From the NCBI RefSeq assembly GCF_000317835.1, contig NC_019793.1, forward strand, positions 1-64,000: a stretch of DNA of 64,000 nt. The letters are read 5' to 3'. Every line of letters starts with the position of its first letter. Position 1 is the first letter of the stretch. Of the stretch, positions 23,945 to 31,626 are shown piece after piece. The stretch comes from Deinococcus peraridilitoris DSM 19664. GTDB lineage: Bacteria > Deinococcota > Deinococci > Deinococcales > Deinococcaceae. The position numbers and the translations under genes are program-made. The notes under the pieces are model-generated. The model saw only the letters and a list, made by a program, of their open reading frames with translations. It had not been told where the DNA came from and did no database searches.

Positions 23945-25252
23945 TTAATCTTCGCCTGGGCGGCTTTTGACCCACCCCAGCAAAAAGGTGCGGGCCTGCT
24001 CCGGGCTCTGGATGTCACCCAGTGCCTGCGCTTCGGAAACCGCGCGCAGCGCTTCACCGACCTGCGGCCCTGCCGGGATATTCAGCAGCTCCATCACCTC
24101 GGTTCCACGCAGAAGCGGTGGCAGTGGCTGGGGACGTTCTTCCATGGCTTCCAGCACCAGGCTCATGGCCGCCTTGTAGGCGTGGCGGGTCCGCTCGTTT
24201 GACATCGGCCCGCGCCCTGCCTCACGGTCGGCCAGCATCAGCTTGAGCAGGTCGGGCAGCAGCTCCCGGCGGCGATGCACGAAGCGCCTCGCTTCACGCT
24301 CGCTTCCCGGCAAGGGCACCATGTGAGCCTTGACCAGCTGCGTGGCGCGGTCAACCTGCGAGGCCGGCAGGCGGAGCCGGGCCAGCATCATTCGCGTGAG
24401 TTCGGCCCCCACACGGTCATGGCCATAGAAGCGGGTGTAGCCACGCTCCGGGTCGGGGGTCGCCGTGCGGGGCTTTCCAACGTCGTGCAGCAGGGTCGCC
24501 CAGCGCAGCGCGAGATCCGAGCCGTCCTGGCCGGGCTGCGGAAAGCGCGTGATGAGCTGGTGCAGCGCCTCGACGTTGTGGTGAAACACGTCGAGGTGGT
24601 GAAAGCCCTGCTGCTCGACACCGTAACCCTCGGCCAACTCGGGCAGGTACTGCTCGAGCAGGTTCAGCTCGGCCAGCAGCAGCACACCACGCGCCGCGTC
24701 CGGTGCGAGCAGCAGGGAGGCGAGCTCGTCACGCACCCGCTCCGCGGCGGGTCGGGGCAGCCCTTCACGGGCCAGCTGCCCCACTGCCTCGTGTGTCGAC
24801 CGCTCCAGCGCGAAGCCCAGCGACACACTGAGGCGAACCGCGCGCAGCAGGCGGAGCGGATCGGCCCGCAGATTCTCCCGCGAGACCATGCGCAGCTGCC
24901 TGCGGCGCAGGTCCCGGCGCCCGCCGTGAGGATCGGTCACCACCCCGTCCTGCCGGATGGCCATGGCGTTCACGGTGAAATCACGCCGACCCAGGTCGGC
25001 CAGAATGTCTGCCGGCATCGGCACGAAGTCATGCTGCTCACCGCTGGCCGACACGCGCCAGTAGCACCGCTCTTCATCGAGCGCAAAGGCGCTGCCAGCG
25101 GTCCGCAGGGCCCATGCGTTCGCCGCCACCTGCGGGTCGCGCGCCATCCAGTCGAAATCTTTCGGCGTGGCCCCGCGCAGCAGATCGCGGGCCGCTCCCC
25201 CGACGAGCAGGGAGTCCGGTGGAAAGTCGGGAAGGCTCAAGCGGCGCAGCAT
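23945..25252 (-). CDS. tRNA nucleotidyltransferase (CCA-adding enzyme family)
   Basis: It adds or repairs the 3' CCA or A of tRNAs. The 435 residues start with the nucleotidyltransferase core [13 protein letters not shown]...KDFDWMA (G-G-x-x-R-D and D-x-D-like), then [10 protein letters not shown] and the RNA-binding head. An HD domain lies near 220-270 (FHHNVEAL and [10 protein letters not shown]). Whether it adds CC, A or all three cannot be told here. The downstream tRNA encodes its CCA. ATG 25252 is 6 bases after a TAGCAT box. Its promoter and the tRNA gene are divergent. Confidence 0.9.
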   Translation of the reverse strand: MLRRLSLPDFPPDSLLVGGAARDLLRGATPKDFDWMARDPQVAANAWALRTAGSAFALDEERCYWRVSASGEQHDFVPMPADILADLGRRDFTVNAMAIRQDGVVTDPHGGRRDLRRRQLRMVSRENLRADPLRLLRAVRLSVSLGFALERSTHEAVGQLAREGLPRPAAERVRDELASLLLAPDAARGVLLLAELNLLEQYLPELAEGYGVEQQGFHHLDVFHHNVEALHQLITRFPQPGQDGSDLALRWATLLHDVGKPRTATPDPERGYTRFYGHDRVGAELTRMMLARLRLPASQVDRATQLVKAHMVPLPGSEREARRFVHRRRELLPDLLKLMLADREAGRGPMSNERTRHAYKAAMSLVLEAMEERPQPLPPLLRGTEVMELLNIPAGPQVGEALRAVSEAQALGDIQSPEQARTFLLGWVKSRPGED

Positions 25253-25258
25253 TTTTTC

Positions 25259-25264
25259 ATGCTA
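25259..25264 (-). promoter_or_regulatory. -10 box of the CCA-adding enzyme gene
   Basis: TAGCAT on the minus strand, separated by GAAAAA from ATG 25252. It is the same hexamer and almost the same spacing as in the leu leader promoter. Confidence 0.55.
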
Positions 25265-25384
25265 ACGGCCCAGATCGAGTGCAACCTCTGGACATGGGAA
25301 AGACGAGTTGCTAAGCTACGTTCCGCGCTGGGGAGATGGCCACCAGGCCGGACCAGGTTTCAGCGCGAGGTACACACCCGCAAC

Positions 25385-25459
<75 letters not shown>

Positions 25460-25489
25460 GGAAAAGCGTGCGCAACACGCGAAATTAGG

Positions 25490-25520
25490 AATCCGGAGAC
25501 ACTCGGGGTCTCCGGATTTC
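25490..25520 (+). terminator. Terminator of the tRNA-Ala gene
   Basis: AATCCGGAGAC (25490-25500) pairs perfectly with GTCTCCGGATT (25508-25518), followed by TCTG. It lies 30 bases after the CCA end. Confidence 0.7.
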
Positions 25521-25759
25521 TGCGTTGACCGCCATTCGTACTGCTACAAGAGTTTTCGTGAATATTTTTGACTGTCCTGTTCGGGCGACCCGGTCAGTCG
25601 GCGGCGCTTGCATGAGCGGCAACCGCGCAACAGGTCGTGTGCTCTTCAGGACGCGTCCCTCTCCCGGTATGCAGGCGCCGGAAAGAATTTTGCCCGTACC
25701 GGCCGGGCGTCTCTCCAGACTGCAGAACTCGCTGTTCGGGCCACGCCGTGTTTTCTCGG

Positions 25760-26707
25760 TCAGCCGAACGCACGAAGGAGACGCGTGCACTCCTCGGCGC
25801 TCAATTGAATGATGCTGGCGTGGCGGGCATCTTCAGGGAATTGTGCGCCTGAGGTGACCGTCCACTGCTTCAGGTCACGGGAACGTGACAGGCCGTAGTG
25901 CTTCTCCCACGGATGATCGTAGTACAGCCACCATTCGTCGAGGTCGTCGCGGCGGACGACGTGTGGTCCCTCCGTGATGGTGGGTGTGATGCCGGTGGCC
26001 AGATCGTGGTACGGACCGTCGATGCATGCGCTGTGGGCGATATGGATGTGTTTGGAATCGTCCTTGGAGTCAGGCTTGTAGAACAGGTGCCACCTGTTCT
26101 CATAAGGCAGGAGGTGGGCATCGATGATATTGAGTTTCGGGTCGAACAGCACCTGCGGAGCAGTGAATGTCAGGAAATCGCGCGTGCGTGCATACCAGAT
26201 GGCTTTGTCCCACCACATTTTGGGTCCGGTCGAGGTGGACCAGATCACCAGGTGGTCACCCGCAACGGGGTCCACCACGAATTCGGGTGCCCAGAGATTT
26301 TTCGCGCCTGGTATGTCCTGCAGAATCGGGATGAGGCGGACGTCATACCAGGTCAGCAGGTCTGTCGAGCGGGCATGCAGAAAGTCGACCGGGGCAGTGT
26401 GCGGCGCCAGTCCGATGTCAAGGCGTTCGTAGTGGCCGTCGGGCAGCCTGCGGGTAGGAACGGCGTGCGTGGCGAGCAGGCGGTAATCACCGTCGAGGCC
26501 ACGGGCAATGAACGGGTCGCGTAAGGCCACGGGCTGGCTGTCGATGCTGGCGTTCCACACTGGCCGGTTGTCGTTGAGGGCAGTGAAGTGGAGGCCGTCA
26601 CGACTGATAGCGTAATGCAGGGACTCTTCCAGCACGCTGCCACCGTGAATTTCACGAAAGTACGCGAAAAGCCAGCCTGCACCTGGGTCAACGCCGTGGG
26701 TGTTCAT
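25760..26707 (-). CDS. GH43-like five-bladed beta-propeller glycosidase
   Basis: The 315 residues read as a five-bladed propeller of the GH43/GH32/GH62/GH117 type. Candidate acidic residues lie in ALRDPFI near 62, NLWAPEFVVD near 135, IIDAHLL near 195 and ITEGPHVVR near 245. The substrate cannot be predicted; related folds act on arabinosides, xylosides or galactosides. There is no signal peptide. ATG 26707 is 5 bases after a TACGGT box. It is divergent from a GH84 gene with the 26,810 operator between them, so it probably belongs to the same regulon. Confidence 0.75.
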   Translation of the reverse strand: MNTHGVDPGAGWLFAYFREIHGGSVLEESLHYAISRDGLHFTALNDNRPVWNASIDSQPVALRDPFIARGLDGDYRLLATHAVPTRRLPDGHYERLDIGLAPHTAPVDFLHARSTDLLTWYDVRLIPILQDIPGAKNLWAPEFVVDPVAGDHLVIWSTSTGPKMWWDKAIWYARTRDFLTFTAPQVLFDPKLNIIDAHLLPYENRWHLFYKPDSKDDSKHIHIAHSACIDGPYHDLATGITPTITEGPHVVRRDDLDEWWLYYDHPWEKHYGLSRSRDLKQWTVTSGAQFPEDARHASIIQLSAEECTRLLRAFG

Positions 26708-26712
26708 GCCTC

Positions 26713-26718
26713 ACCGTA
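26713..26718 (-). promoter_or_regulatory. -10 box of the GH43-like gene
   Basis: TACGGT on the minus strand, 5 bases before ATG 26707. Weak but in line with the window-wide leaderless pattern. Confidence 0.4.
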
Positions 26719-26794
26719 GCAAGGCACGGCGCAGCGCAGTGACACGTGCCCGCCCGTGCCGCCCCGCTGATGATCGTTCACTGCGCCGCACCGC

Positions 26795-26823
26795 TTGAAA
26801 TGCAGCAGGTTGTTTAATACTTT
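26795..26823 (+). promoter_or_regulatory. Promoter of the first GH84 gene
   Basis: TTGAAA (26795-26800), a 17-bp spacer and TACTTT (26818-26823). The -10 box is inside the 26,810 palindrome, so a bound repressor would block it. Confidence 0.5.
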
Positions 26824-26830
26824 TAAACAA
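26810..26830. promoter_or_regulatory. 21-bp AT-rich operator, site 1 (most symmetric copy)
   Basis: Left half TTGTTTAATA, centre C, right half TTTTAAACAA: the halves are reverse complements with one mismatch. It lies between the divergent GH43-like and GH84 genes and overlaps the -10 box of the latter. It is one of four similar sites, all at carbohydrate promoters. The ROK repressor at 53,052 is the likely ligand (inference). Confidence 0.65.
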
Positions 26831-26904
26831 ATGCCAACCTGTGTACAGCATCGGGCCGCCGGACGTGCCTTTGGTCACGTCGGTTGCTTCGTCAGGAGCC
26901 CACG

Positions 26905-28242
26905 ATGAGCCATGCCCGACCGGCCCCACAGCAAGGGCAGGATGGCTCAACGGCGAATTCAGGTCTCCGGCAATCCCTGGAACTGTTGGGCGTCATCGAA
27001 GGCTTTTACGGTCGGCCCTGGCACGACTCTCAACGCCACGCACTGTTTCAGCGCATGGCGCGCTGGGGCATGAACACCTTTATGTATGCACCCAAGGACG
27101 ACCTCTGGCACCGCGCGCGCTGGCGTGCTCCTTACCCTCCCGAGAACAGCGCCGTGCTGGCAAAGCTGGCGCAAAACGCTCAGGACGCGGGCGTGCAGTT
27201 CGTGTACGCCCTGGCGCCCGGCCTCGACCTGCAGTGGGACGATCCGCACGACCGGCAGGCCCTGCTGGCGAAACTCACCGGCGTGTCGCAGCTCGGCGTC
27301 CGGCATTTCGCGCTGCTGTTCGATGACATTCCATACGCCGCGGACCGGGCCGCCCAGGCCGAACTTCAGGCGGACGCGGCCAATGTGGCCCTGCGTCATC
27401 TACGGCAGCAAGGCACGACCGGAGTGTTTCTCTTTTGCCCCACGGAATACTGTGCGCGTCGGGCCGCACCTGACGTGGCGCGCTCAAGGTATCTGCGCCG
27501 CCTTGGGGAGCAGCTCGATCCCGAAATCGAACTGCTCTGGACGGGTCCGGAAGTGGTGTCGGTGGACATTTCTCCGGCGTCCATTCGGGAAGTGGCAGAG
27601 GTGCTGCGACGCCGCCCGGTCTTATGGGACAACCTGCACGCCAACGACTACGCTCCGCGCCGCGCGCACCTCGGTCCGTACAGTGGCCGTCCGATGGAGC
27701 TGCGCGCCGAGTTGCGCGGGATTCTCAGCAACCCCAACAATCAATACGAACTGAACTACGTACCGCTCATGAGCCTCGCCGAGTACGCACACGCCCACGG
27801 GGACTGGTCGGCGGAGGCCTCGCTTCAACGGGCCCTGAACGCCTGGCATGCGGAATACTTTCAATTCCCCGGCGCACAGGTCACCATCGAGGACCTCGCG
27901 TGGCTCGCCGATGTGCTGTACCTGCCGCAAGGCCCCGGTGAGCGGGCGCTGCGCCTGCTGCGCGACCTTCGGGCCATCCTGGACGCGGCGCCCGGATCAC
28001 AGGACGCCCCGTTACCGCACGAAACGTTGCTGCACGAAACACAGCAACGCTTCCGGCGGGTGCTGCACGCACTGGAGACGGGCACGCACCGGGAACTGCT
28101 GTACGACCTTCATCCCTTCCTGACCGACCTGCTCGAAGAGCTCGGTCGTCTCCGCCGGCGCATCGAAGGACGCACGGACACCGAACCGAACGGTGTTCAC
28201 TTCGCTGGGGCGCTGGCCGAGCAACTGACTCGGCTCGGGTGA
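26905..28242 (+). CDS. GH84 beta-N-acetylglucosaminidase (first copy)
   Basis: A retaining hexosaminidase of 445 residues that uses substrate-assisted catalysis. The barrel starts with LGVIEGFYGRPW, the family signature, then MNTFMYAPKDD. The catalytic Asp-Asp pair is LLFDDIPYA near 139-140, and VLWDNLHANDY near 240 and FSNPNNQYELN-like LSNPNNQYELN near 275 line the GlcNAc pocket. Without a signal peptide it should act on GlcNAc-containing oligosaccharides in the cytoplasm. ATG 26905 has AGGAGC upstream. A second GH84 gene (32,939) is only distantly similar. It is probably a single-gene transcript. Confidence 0.88.
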   Translation: MSHARPAPQQGQDGSTANSGLRQSLELLGVIEGFYGRPWHDSQRHALFQRMARWGMNTFMYAPKDDLWHRARWRAPYPPENSAVLAKLAQNAQDAGVQFVYALAPGLDLQWDDPHDRQALLAKLTGVSQLGVRHFALLFDDIPYAADRAAQAELQADAANVALRHLRQQGTTGVFLFCPTEYCARRAAPDVARSRYLRRLGEQLDPEIELLWTGPEVVSVDISPASIREVAEVLRRRPVLWDNLHANDYAPRRAHLGPYSGRPMELRAELRGILSNPNNQYELNYVPLMSLAEYAHAHGDWSAEASLQRALNAWHAEYFQFPGAQVTIEDLAWLADVLYLPQGPGERALRLLRDLRAILDAAPGSQDAPLPHETLLHETQQRFRRVLHALETGTHRELLYDLHPFLTDLLEELGRLRRRIEGRTDTEPNGVHFAGALAEQLTRLG

Positions 28243-28271
28243 CCCTTTGGTGCCTGGCCCCAAAGGTCACC
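28238..28271 (+). repeat. Inverted repeat at the GH84 stop codon
   Basis: GGTGACCCTTTGG (28238-28250) pairs with CCAAAGGTCACC (28260-28271) except for one bulged C. The GH84 stop lies inside the left arm. No T-run follows, so it may protect the mRNA end, with the true terminator 42 bases further on. Confidence 0.5.
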
Positions 28272-28312
28272 AGCATGCAGATCCGACTGCGGCGTCGCGG
28301 GCGCCGGAAGCA

Positions 28313-28350
28313 CGCTGACGTTCACCGGCCGTGAGCGTCAGCGGGTTTTT
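28313..28350 (+). terminator. Terminator of the first GH84 gene
   Basis: A 13-bp stem with one G-T wobble (arms 28313-28325 and 28331-28343, loop CGGCC) is followed by GGTTTTTTC. It overlaps the last codons of the small minus-strand gene at 28338-28598. Confidence 0.8.
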
Positions 28351-28598
28351 TCGTCATCCTCCGAGGAGCGCACGGGTGGACCGATGGGCACTTCGGGAGG
28401 CGTGGCGCCGACGCCGGTCGTGCCGGGCCAGCTTCCGGTGGCATTCACCGGGGGAACGGCCGCCACCGGACCTCCGCCATCCTGAAACCGCTCCAGGGGA
28501 ACGCTGGGATTCACGCGGTTCTGGCTGTCACGCTCGACGTCCTCGACCGACTTCCCGAGCGGCTCGCTTTCCTCCAGGCGCTGGTGTTCGTCACTCAT
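28338..28598 (-). CDS. 86-residue Pro/Gly-rich disordered protein
   Basis: The sequence is acidic and charged at both ends (MSDEHQRLEESEPLGKS... and SSEDDEKTR) with a long Pro/Val/Gly-rich middle. It has no Cys, one Trp and no fold I recognise, and would be intrinsically disordered. ATG 28598 lies 5 bases after a TACGAT box (28604-28609), the usual leaderless geometry here, which supports it as real. Its 3' end shares the terminator of the convergent GH84 gene. Function unknown. Confidence 0.55.
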   Translation of the reverse strand: MSDEHQRLEESEPLGKSVEDVERDSQNRVNPSVPLERFQDGGGPVAAVPPVNATGSWPGTTGVGATPPEVPIGPPVRSSEDDEKTR

Positions 28599-28669
28599 GC
28601 TTCATCGTAGCGGGAACGGTCGTGGGACAGGTAAAGGTCTTCACGGTTGCCCTTCATGCGAAATTGTTC

Positions 28670-28687
28670 CCGGCCACGCGCGGCCGG
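28670..28687 (-). terminator. GC hairpin after the glycan operon
   Basis: CCGGCC and GGCCGG (28670-28687, 6-base loop) lie 24 bases downstream of the last minus-strand operon gene. On the minus strand GGGAACAATTT follows, so it is at best a weak terminator. Confidence 0.35.
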
Positions 28688-28710
28688 CCCCGACACCCGG
28701 ATACCGCCCA

Positions 28711-29696
28711 TCAGGCCTCCAGGGCTTCGTGCGAAAGAGAGACCGTCTGTCCCGAACGGGCACTGAGCAAGAGCGCATCCAGAACCTGCGCCTGCAGAAA
28801 AGCGTCCGGCAATCCCCAGCGAAGCGCGCTTTGTCCGGTGGCGGCGTCAGCGAAGTCCTCTATCATGCGTTGATAAGGATCCTGCGCGTCGTACGTGATG
28901 GTCCGGGCACCCACCTGCACAGTCGAAATGCGTTTGTAGGGTCCGAAAGGCACATCGAACGTCAGGTTGCCGGCCGAACCCGCCAGCGTCAGGTGCTGCC
29001 CCCCTGGGCTTCAAGGCTGCAATCGAAATGCGCGGTGAAACCCGATCCGAAATCAAGCCATCCGGTCAGGGTCGCGTCGATATCGCCGTGAAGGTGCTGG
29101 CTGGCGCTGACGCGTTGAGGTTCGCGGCCGAGCAGCAGACGCAAGGCGCTGACGCAGTAACACCCCACGTCGTACAGGGCGCCACCGCCGAACTCGGCGT
29201 GCCAGCGGTAATCCGTGGGATTGGTCAAGGTGAAGCGGTGTGACGCGCTGGCGCTGCGCAGTTCGCCCAGCTCACCTTGCCCTATGAGCGCCAGCGCGTC
29301 GGCGTACTGTGGATGGTGACGGTGCATGAACGCTTCAGCGATAACCAGACGGGCCGGGCGCGCCACCCGGTTCAGCTGCGACACCTCGTGGGCGCTGAGC
29401 ATGAACGGCTTTTCGCACAGCAGGTGTTTTCCGGCCTGCAACGCGCGCTCACTCCAGGGAAAATGCAGGTGATTGGCAAGCGGGTTGTAGACGGCGTCCA
29501 CCTGAGGATCGTCCAGCAGCTCGTCGTAGCTGGCGTAGGTGCGGGCAAAGCCGTGTTTATCAGCGTAACTGGCAGCGCGTTGCGTATCGCGCACCGCAAC
29601 GCCGTGCAAGGTGTGCCCGGCAGACCTCATGGCGCCCGCGAGCGCATGACCGATGCGTGAAGCACCCAGAAACCCCCATCGCAAAACTGATTTCAT
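28711..29696 (-). pseudogene. Gfo/Idh/MocA-type oxidoreductase with one frameshift
   Basis: The N-terminal Rossmann part (RWGFLGASRIGHALAGAM, then the catalytic CEKPFMLSAHE) runs from ATG 29696 to a premature stop at 28989. The C-terminal part (FGPYKRISTVQVGARTITYD...) continues in the next frame to 28711. They join if one base is added to a run of six C (six G on the minus strand) near 28997, restoring SLEAQGG to the beta-sheet domain. Such NAD(P)-dependent enzymes oxidise sugars or sugar derivatives. GGAGGA precedes ATG. It is the last gene of the 20-kb operon. A homopolymer sequencing error is a real alternative to loss of function. Confidence 0.8.
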
Positions 29697-29736
29697 GATT
29701 CCTCCGAGCGGAGCGTGACGCGGGAACCACCCGGCG

Positions 29737-29940
29737 TCACCCGCACATCCGGTGTTGTCGCTCAGCCGCCCCCGGCGCCCGCGAAGAAGGGGGTCGGGCT
29801 GCCGGGCATGCGTCGTGAGGAAATCGGTACGCCCTTGTAATGGGTCCGATCAGGGAAGCCGGGAAAGGCGTGAGTCCGGCGGCGTTGCGCAGGCAGATTC
29901 CGTGTGTGTTGCTCGCACCGATGACTCCGATGTGCTTCAT
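29737..29940 (-). pseudogene. Remnant of a second Gfo/Idh oxidoreductase
   Basis: ATG 29940 overlaps the ThuA stop (ATGA) and opens with MKHIGVIGASNTHGICLRNA, which matches the N-terminus of the Gfo/Idh genes usually paired with thuA. After about 30 residues the frame loses sense. In another frame the tail YKGVPISSRRMPGSPTPF resembles the C-terminal end of the same family. A deletion of roughly 300 codons plus a frameshift would explain both pieces. The 67-residue product could not be an enzyme. Confidence 0.6.
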
Positions 29941-30602
29941 ACCAGGTTCCTGGCTGCCCACCGCAGACCACGCCGATGCAGCACGGCAACGGTCGGATGC
30001 TCGAATTCCTCAGGAGCGTGTCCGATGGACGAGTAAAACACCCTCCCCTCACCGTAACGGCGCACCCAGGCGAGCGGCATGACGGTACCCGCGATCCAGG
30101 GAGCGTGCGCATCATCGAAGGTGGTGGTAGCCAGCACCGTGTTGGACGGGTCGACGTGCATGTAATACTGCTCGCTGCGCAAATCAAAACCGCTCAGCCC
30201 CCGGGTGATGGGATGCGATGTGTCGTGAATGTCGACGTGGTAATCGCGAATATTGCCGGGATGCGCGACGAATTGCCCACCGGTCATGAACTGGTAGTCG
30301 GTGTCCGTCCGGAACGCGTCACCCATGCCACCGTGAAACCCGGCGAAACCTGTGCCGCCACGGACGACGTCGCGCAGATTGCTGCTGTGCTCTGCGCTGA
30401 GTGTTCCCATCGTCCAGTTCGGAACGATCAACTGGTACCCCTGGAGTGCGTCGGTGTCCCCCAGCACGTCCAGCGTGTCCGAGGCGGTCACGTCCACGTT
30501 GTCCTCCCGCAGCATCCGGGAGATGAGCTGGGCGAATTGCTGAGGCTGGTGGCCGGGCCAGCCTCCGGAGATGATGAGGGCGCGCAGTTGAGGCTGAGTC
30601 AT
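29937..30602 (-). CDS. ThuA-like protein
   Basis: The 221 residues have the ThuA glutamine-amidotransferase-like fold: ALIISGGWPGHQPQQFA at the start, LIVPNWTMGTLS, the FAGFHGGMGDAF loop near 93, and the end VFYSSIGHAPEEFEHPTV. Members take part in sugar oxidation pathways together with Gfo/Idh enzymes (3-keto sugars, trehalose use), but the reaction is not settled. ATG overlaps the PfkB stop by 4 bases, and its stop overlaps the truncated Gfo/Idh gene, so its usual partner here is broken. Confidence 0.82.
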   Translation of the reverse strand: MTQPQLRALIISGGWPGHQPQQFAQLISRMLREDNVDVTASDTLDVLGDTDALQGYQLIVPNWTMGTLSAEHSSNLRDVVRGGTGFAGFHGGMGDAFRTDTDYQFMTGGQFVAHPGNIRDYHVDIHDTSHPITRGLSGFDLRSEQYYMHVDPSNTVLATTTFDDAHAPWIAGTVMPLAWVRRYGEGRVFYSSIGHAPEEFEHPTVAVLHRRGLRWAARNLV

Positions 30603-31507
30603 GGGGTTGCTCCTTGCAAGATGCCGTGAATTTCGGAAAGAGAGGGGGCATGTGCCCCGCTTTGGGTGCAGGCGGCCGCGCCACAGGCGAGCGCGAAGGC
30701 CAGCCGGTCGGGAGGTGAACGGTCGGTTTTCAGGACCGCGTACAGCAGCCCTGCGATGCTGGCGTCTCCGGCACCCACGGTGTCGGCAACGCGGACTTCG
30801 TAGCCGCCGTGATGCAGGTCTGCGTCGCGGGTAATGAGTCGCGCGCCATGCTCGCCGAGCGTCAACAGGATGGTCGCGTCGGGCCGCCGCGCACGAAGAT
30901 GCGCGAGGGCCTCGTCAGGCGAAAGGTGAGGCAGCAGCCCCGCGAGGTCTTCGTGGGAGACCTTGACGAGGTCGGCGAGTTGCAGGTAGGCCTCGAACGT
31001 CTCCTGGTACGCGACAGCCTCGGGCGCCCGGAAGTTGGGGTCGTACACGACCGTGAGTCCACGTGACCGCGCCTCGTGGGCATACCGCAGGAACGCCGCG
31101 CGCGCCGGTTGACGCACCAGGGTGATGCCACCGAAGTAGACGGCGCTCACGTCCTGCCAGGCGGCCTCTGGCATCTGCGAGAACTGTGAATCGGCGGCGT
31201 GCTCGGCGTAGAACACGTACTGCGGGGGGTGCGTGCGGTGAATCACTGACAAGGCGGTGTTGGCCCGCACGGTCTGCGAGTACTGCAGATCGAGCCCGTG
31301 CGCGTGGCCTTGTCGGCGCAGTTGAGCGGCGAACGGGTCCTCACCCAGCGCGCCGATAAATGCGGTCCTGACACCAAGGGCCCTGAGGGCGCGCGCGACG
31401 TTCCAGGCGCTTCCGCCCTCACGAACAGACCAGCCTCCCCTGCCGTCTTGCACGAAGTCCATGACCACCCCGCCAAACGCGAGCACCTGTTTCAAGGACG
31501 CCCCCAT
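30599..31507 (-). CDS. PfkB-family carbohydrate kinase (fructokinase-like)
   Basis: A ribokinase-fold sugar kinase of 302 residues, with FGGVVMDFV, the GGSAWNVARAL substrate loop near 32, VVYDPNFRAP near 165 and the catalytic VADTVGAGDASIAGLL near 240. The substrate (fructose, tagatose-6-P or another) is not evident, although an aldolase in the same operon would suit a ketose phosphate. Start is uncertain: ATG 31507 has GGGAG only 2 bases away, and TTG 31495 overlaps the stop of a bridging ORF (TTGA). The stop overlaps thuA by 4 bases. Confidence 0.85.
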   Translation of the reverse strand: MGASLKQVLAFGGVVMDFVQDGRGGWSVREGGSAWNVARALRALGVRTAFIGALGEDPFAAQLRRQGHAHGLDLQYSQTVRANTALSVIHRTHPPQYVFYAEHAADSQFSQMPEAAWQDVSAVYFGGITLVRQPARAAFLRYAHEARSRGLTVVYDPNFRAPEAVAYQETFEAYLQLADLVKVSHEDLAGLLPHLSPDEALAHLRARRPDATILLTLGEHGARLITRDADLHHGGYEVRVADTVGAGDASIAGLLYAVLKTDRSPPDRLAFALACGAAACTQSGAHAPSLSEIHGILQGATP

Positions 31508-31626
31508 GACTCCCGCAGCTTGCGGGTCCGGGCATGTATTCCGCGCGGTCCGCGCTCCTTGGAGTCACGCCTCCACTGCTTCCCTCGCCGAGATGCGCTT
31601 CCCGGGTACGGCGTGTCGCAGTGCAT
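31492..31626 (-). CDS. 44-codon bridging ORF upstream of the PfkB kinase gene
   Basis: The stop of the upstream glycosidase overlaps ATG 31626 (TGATG). The frame runs 44 codons, is very rich in Arg, Lys and Ser, crosses the only large gap (118 bases) in this part of the operon, and ends in a TTGA overlap with an in-frame TTG of the kinase gene. A role in keeping translation coupled is plausible. A real protein is less likely. Confidence 0.3.
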   Translation of the reverse strand: MHCDTPYPGSASRRGKQWRRDSKERGPRGIHARTRKLRESWGRP

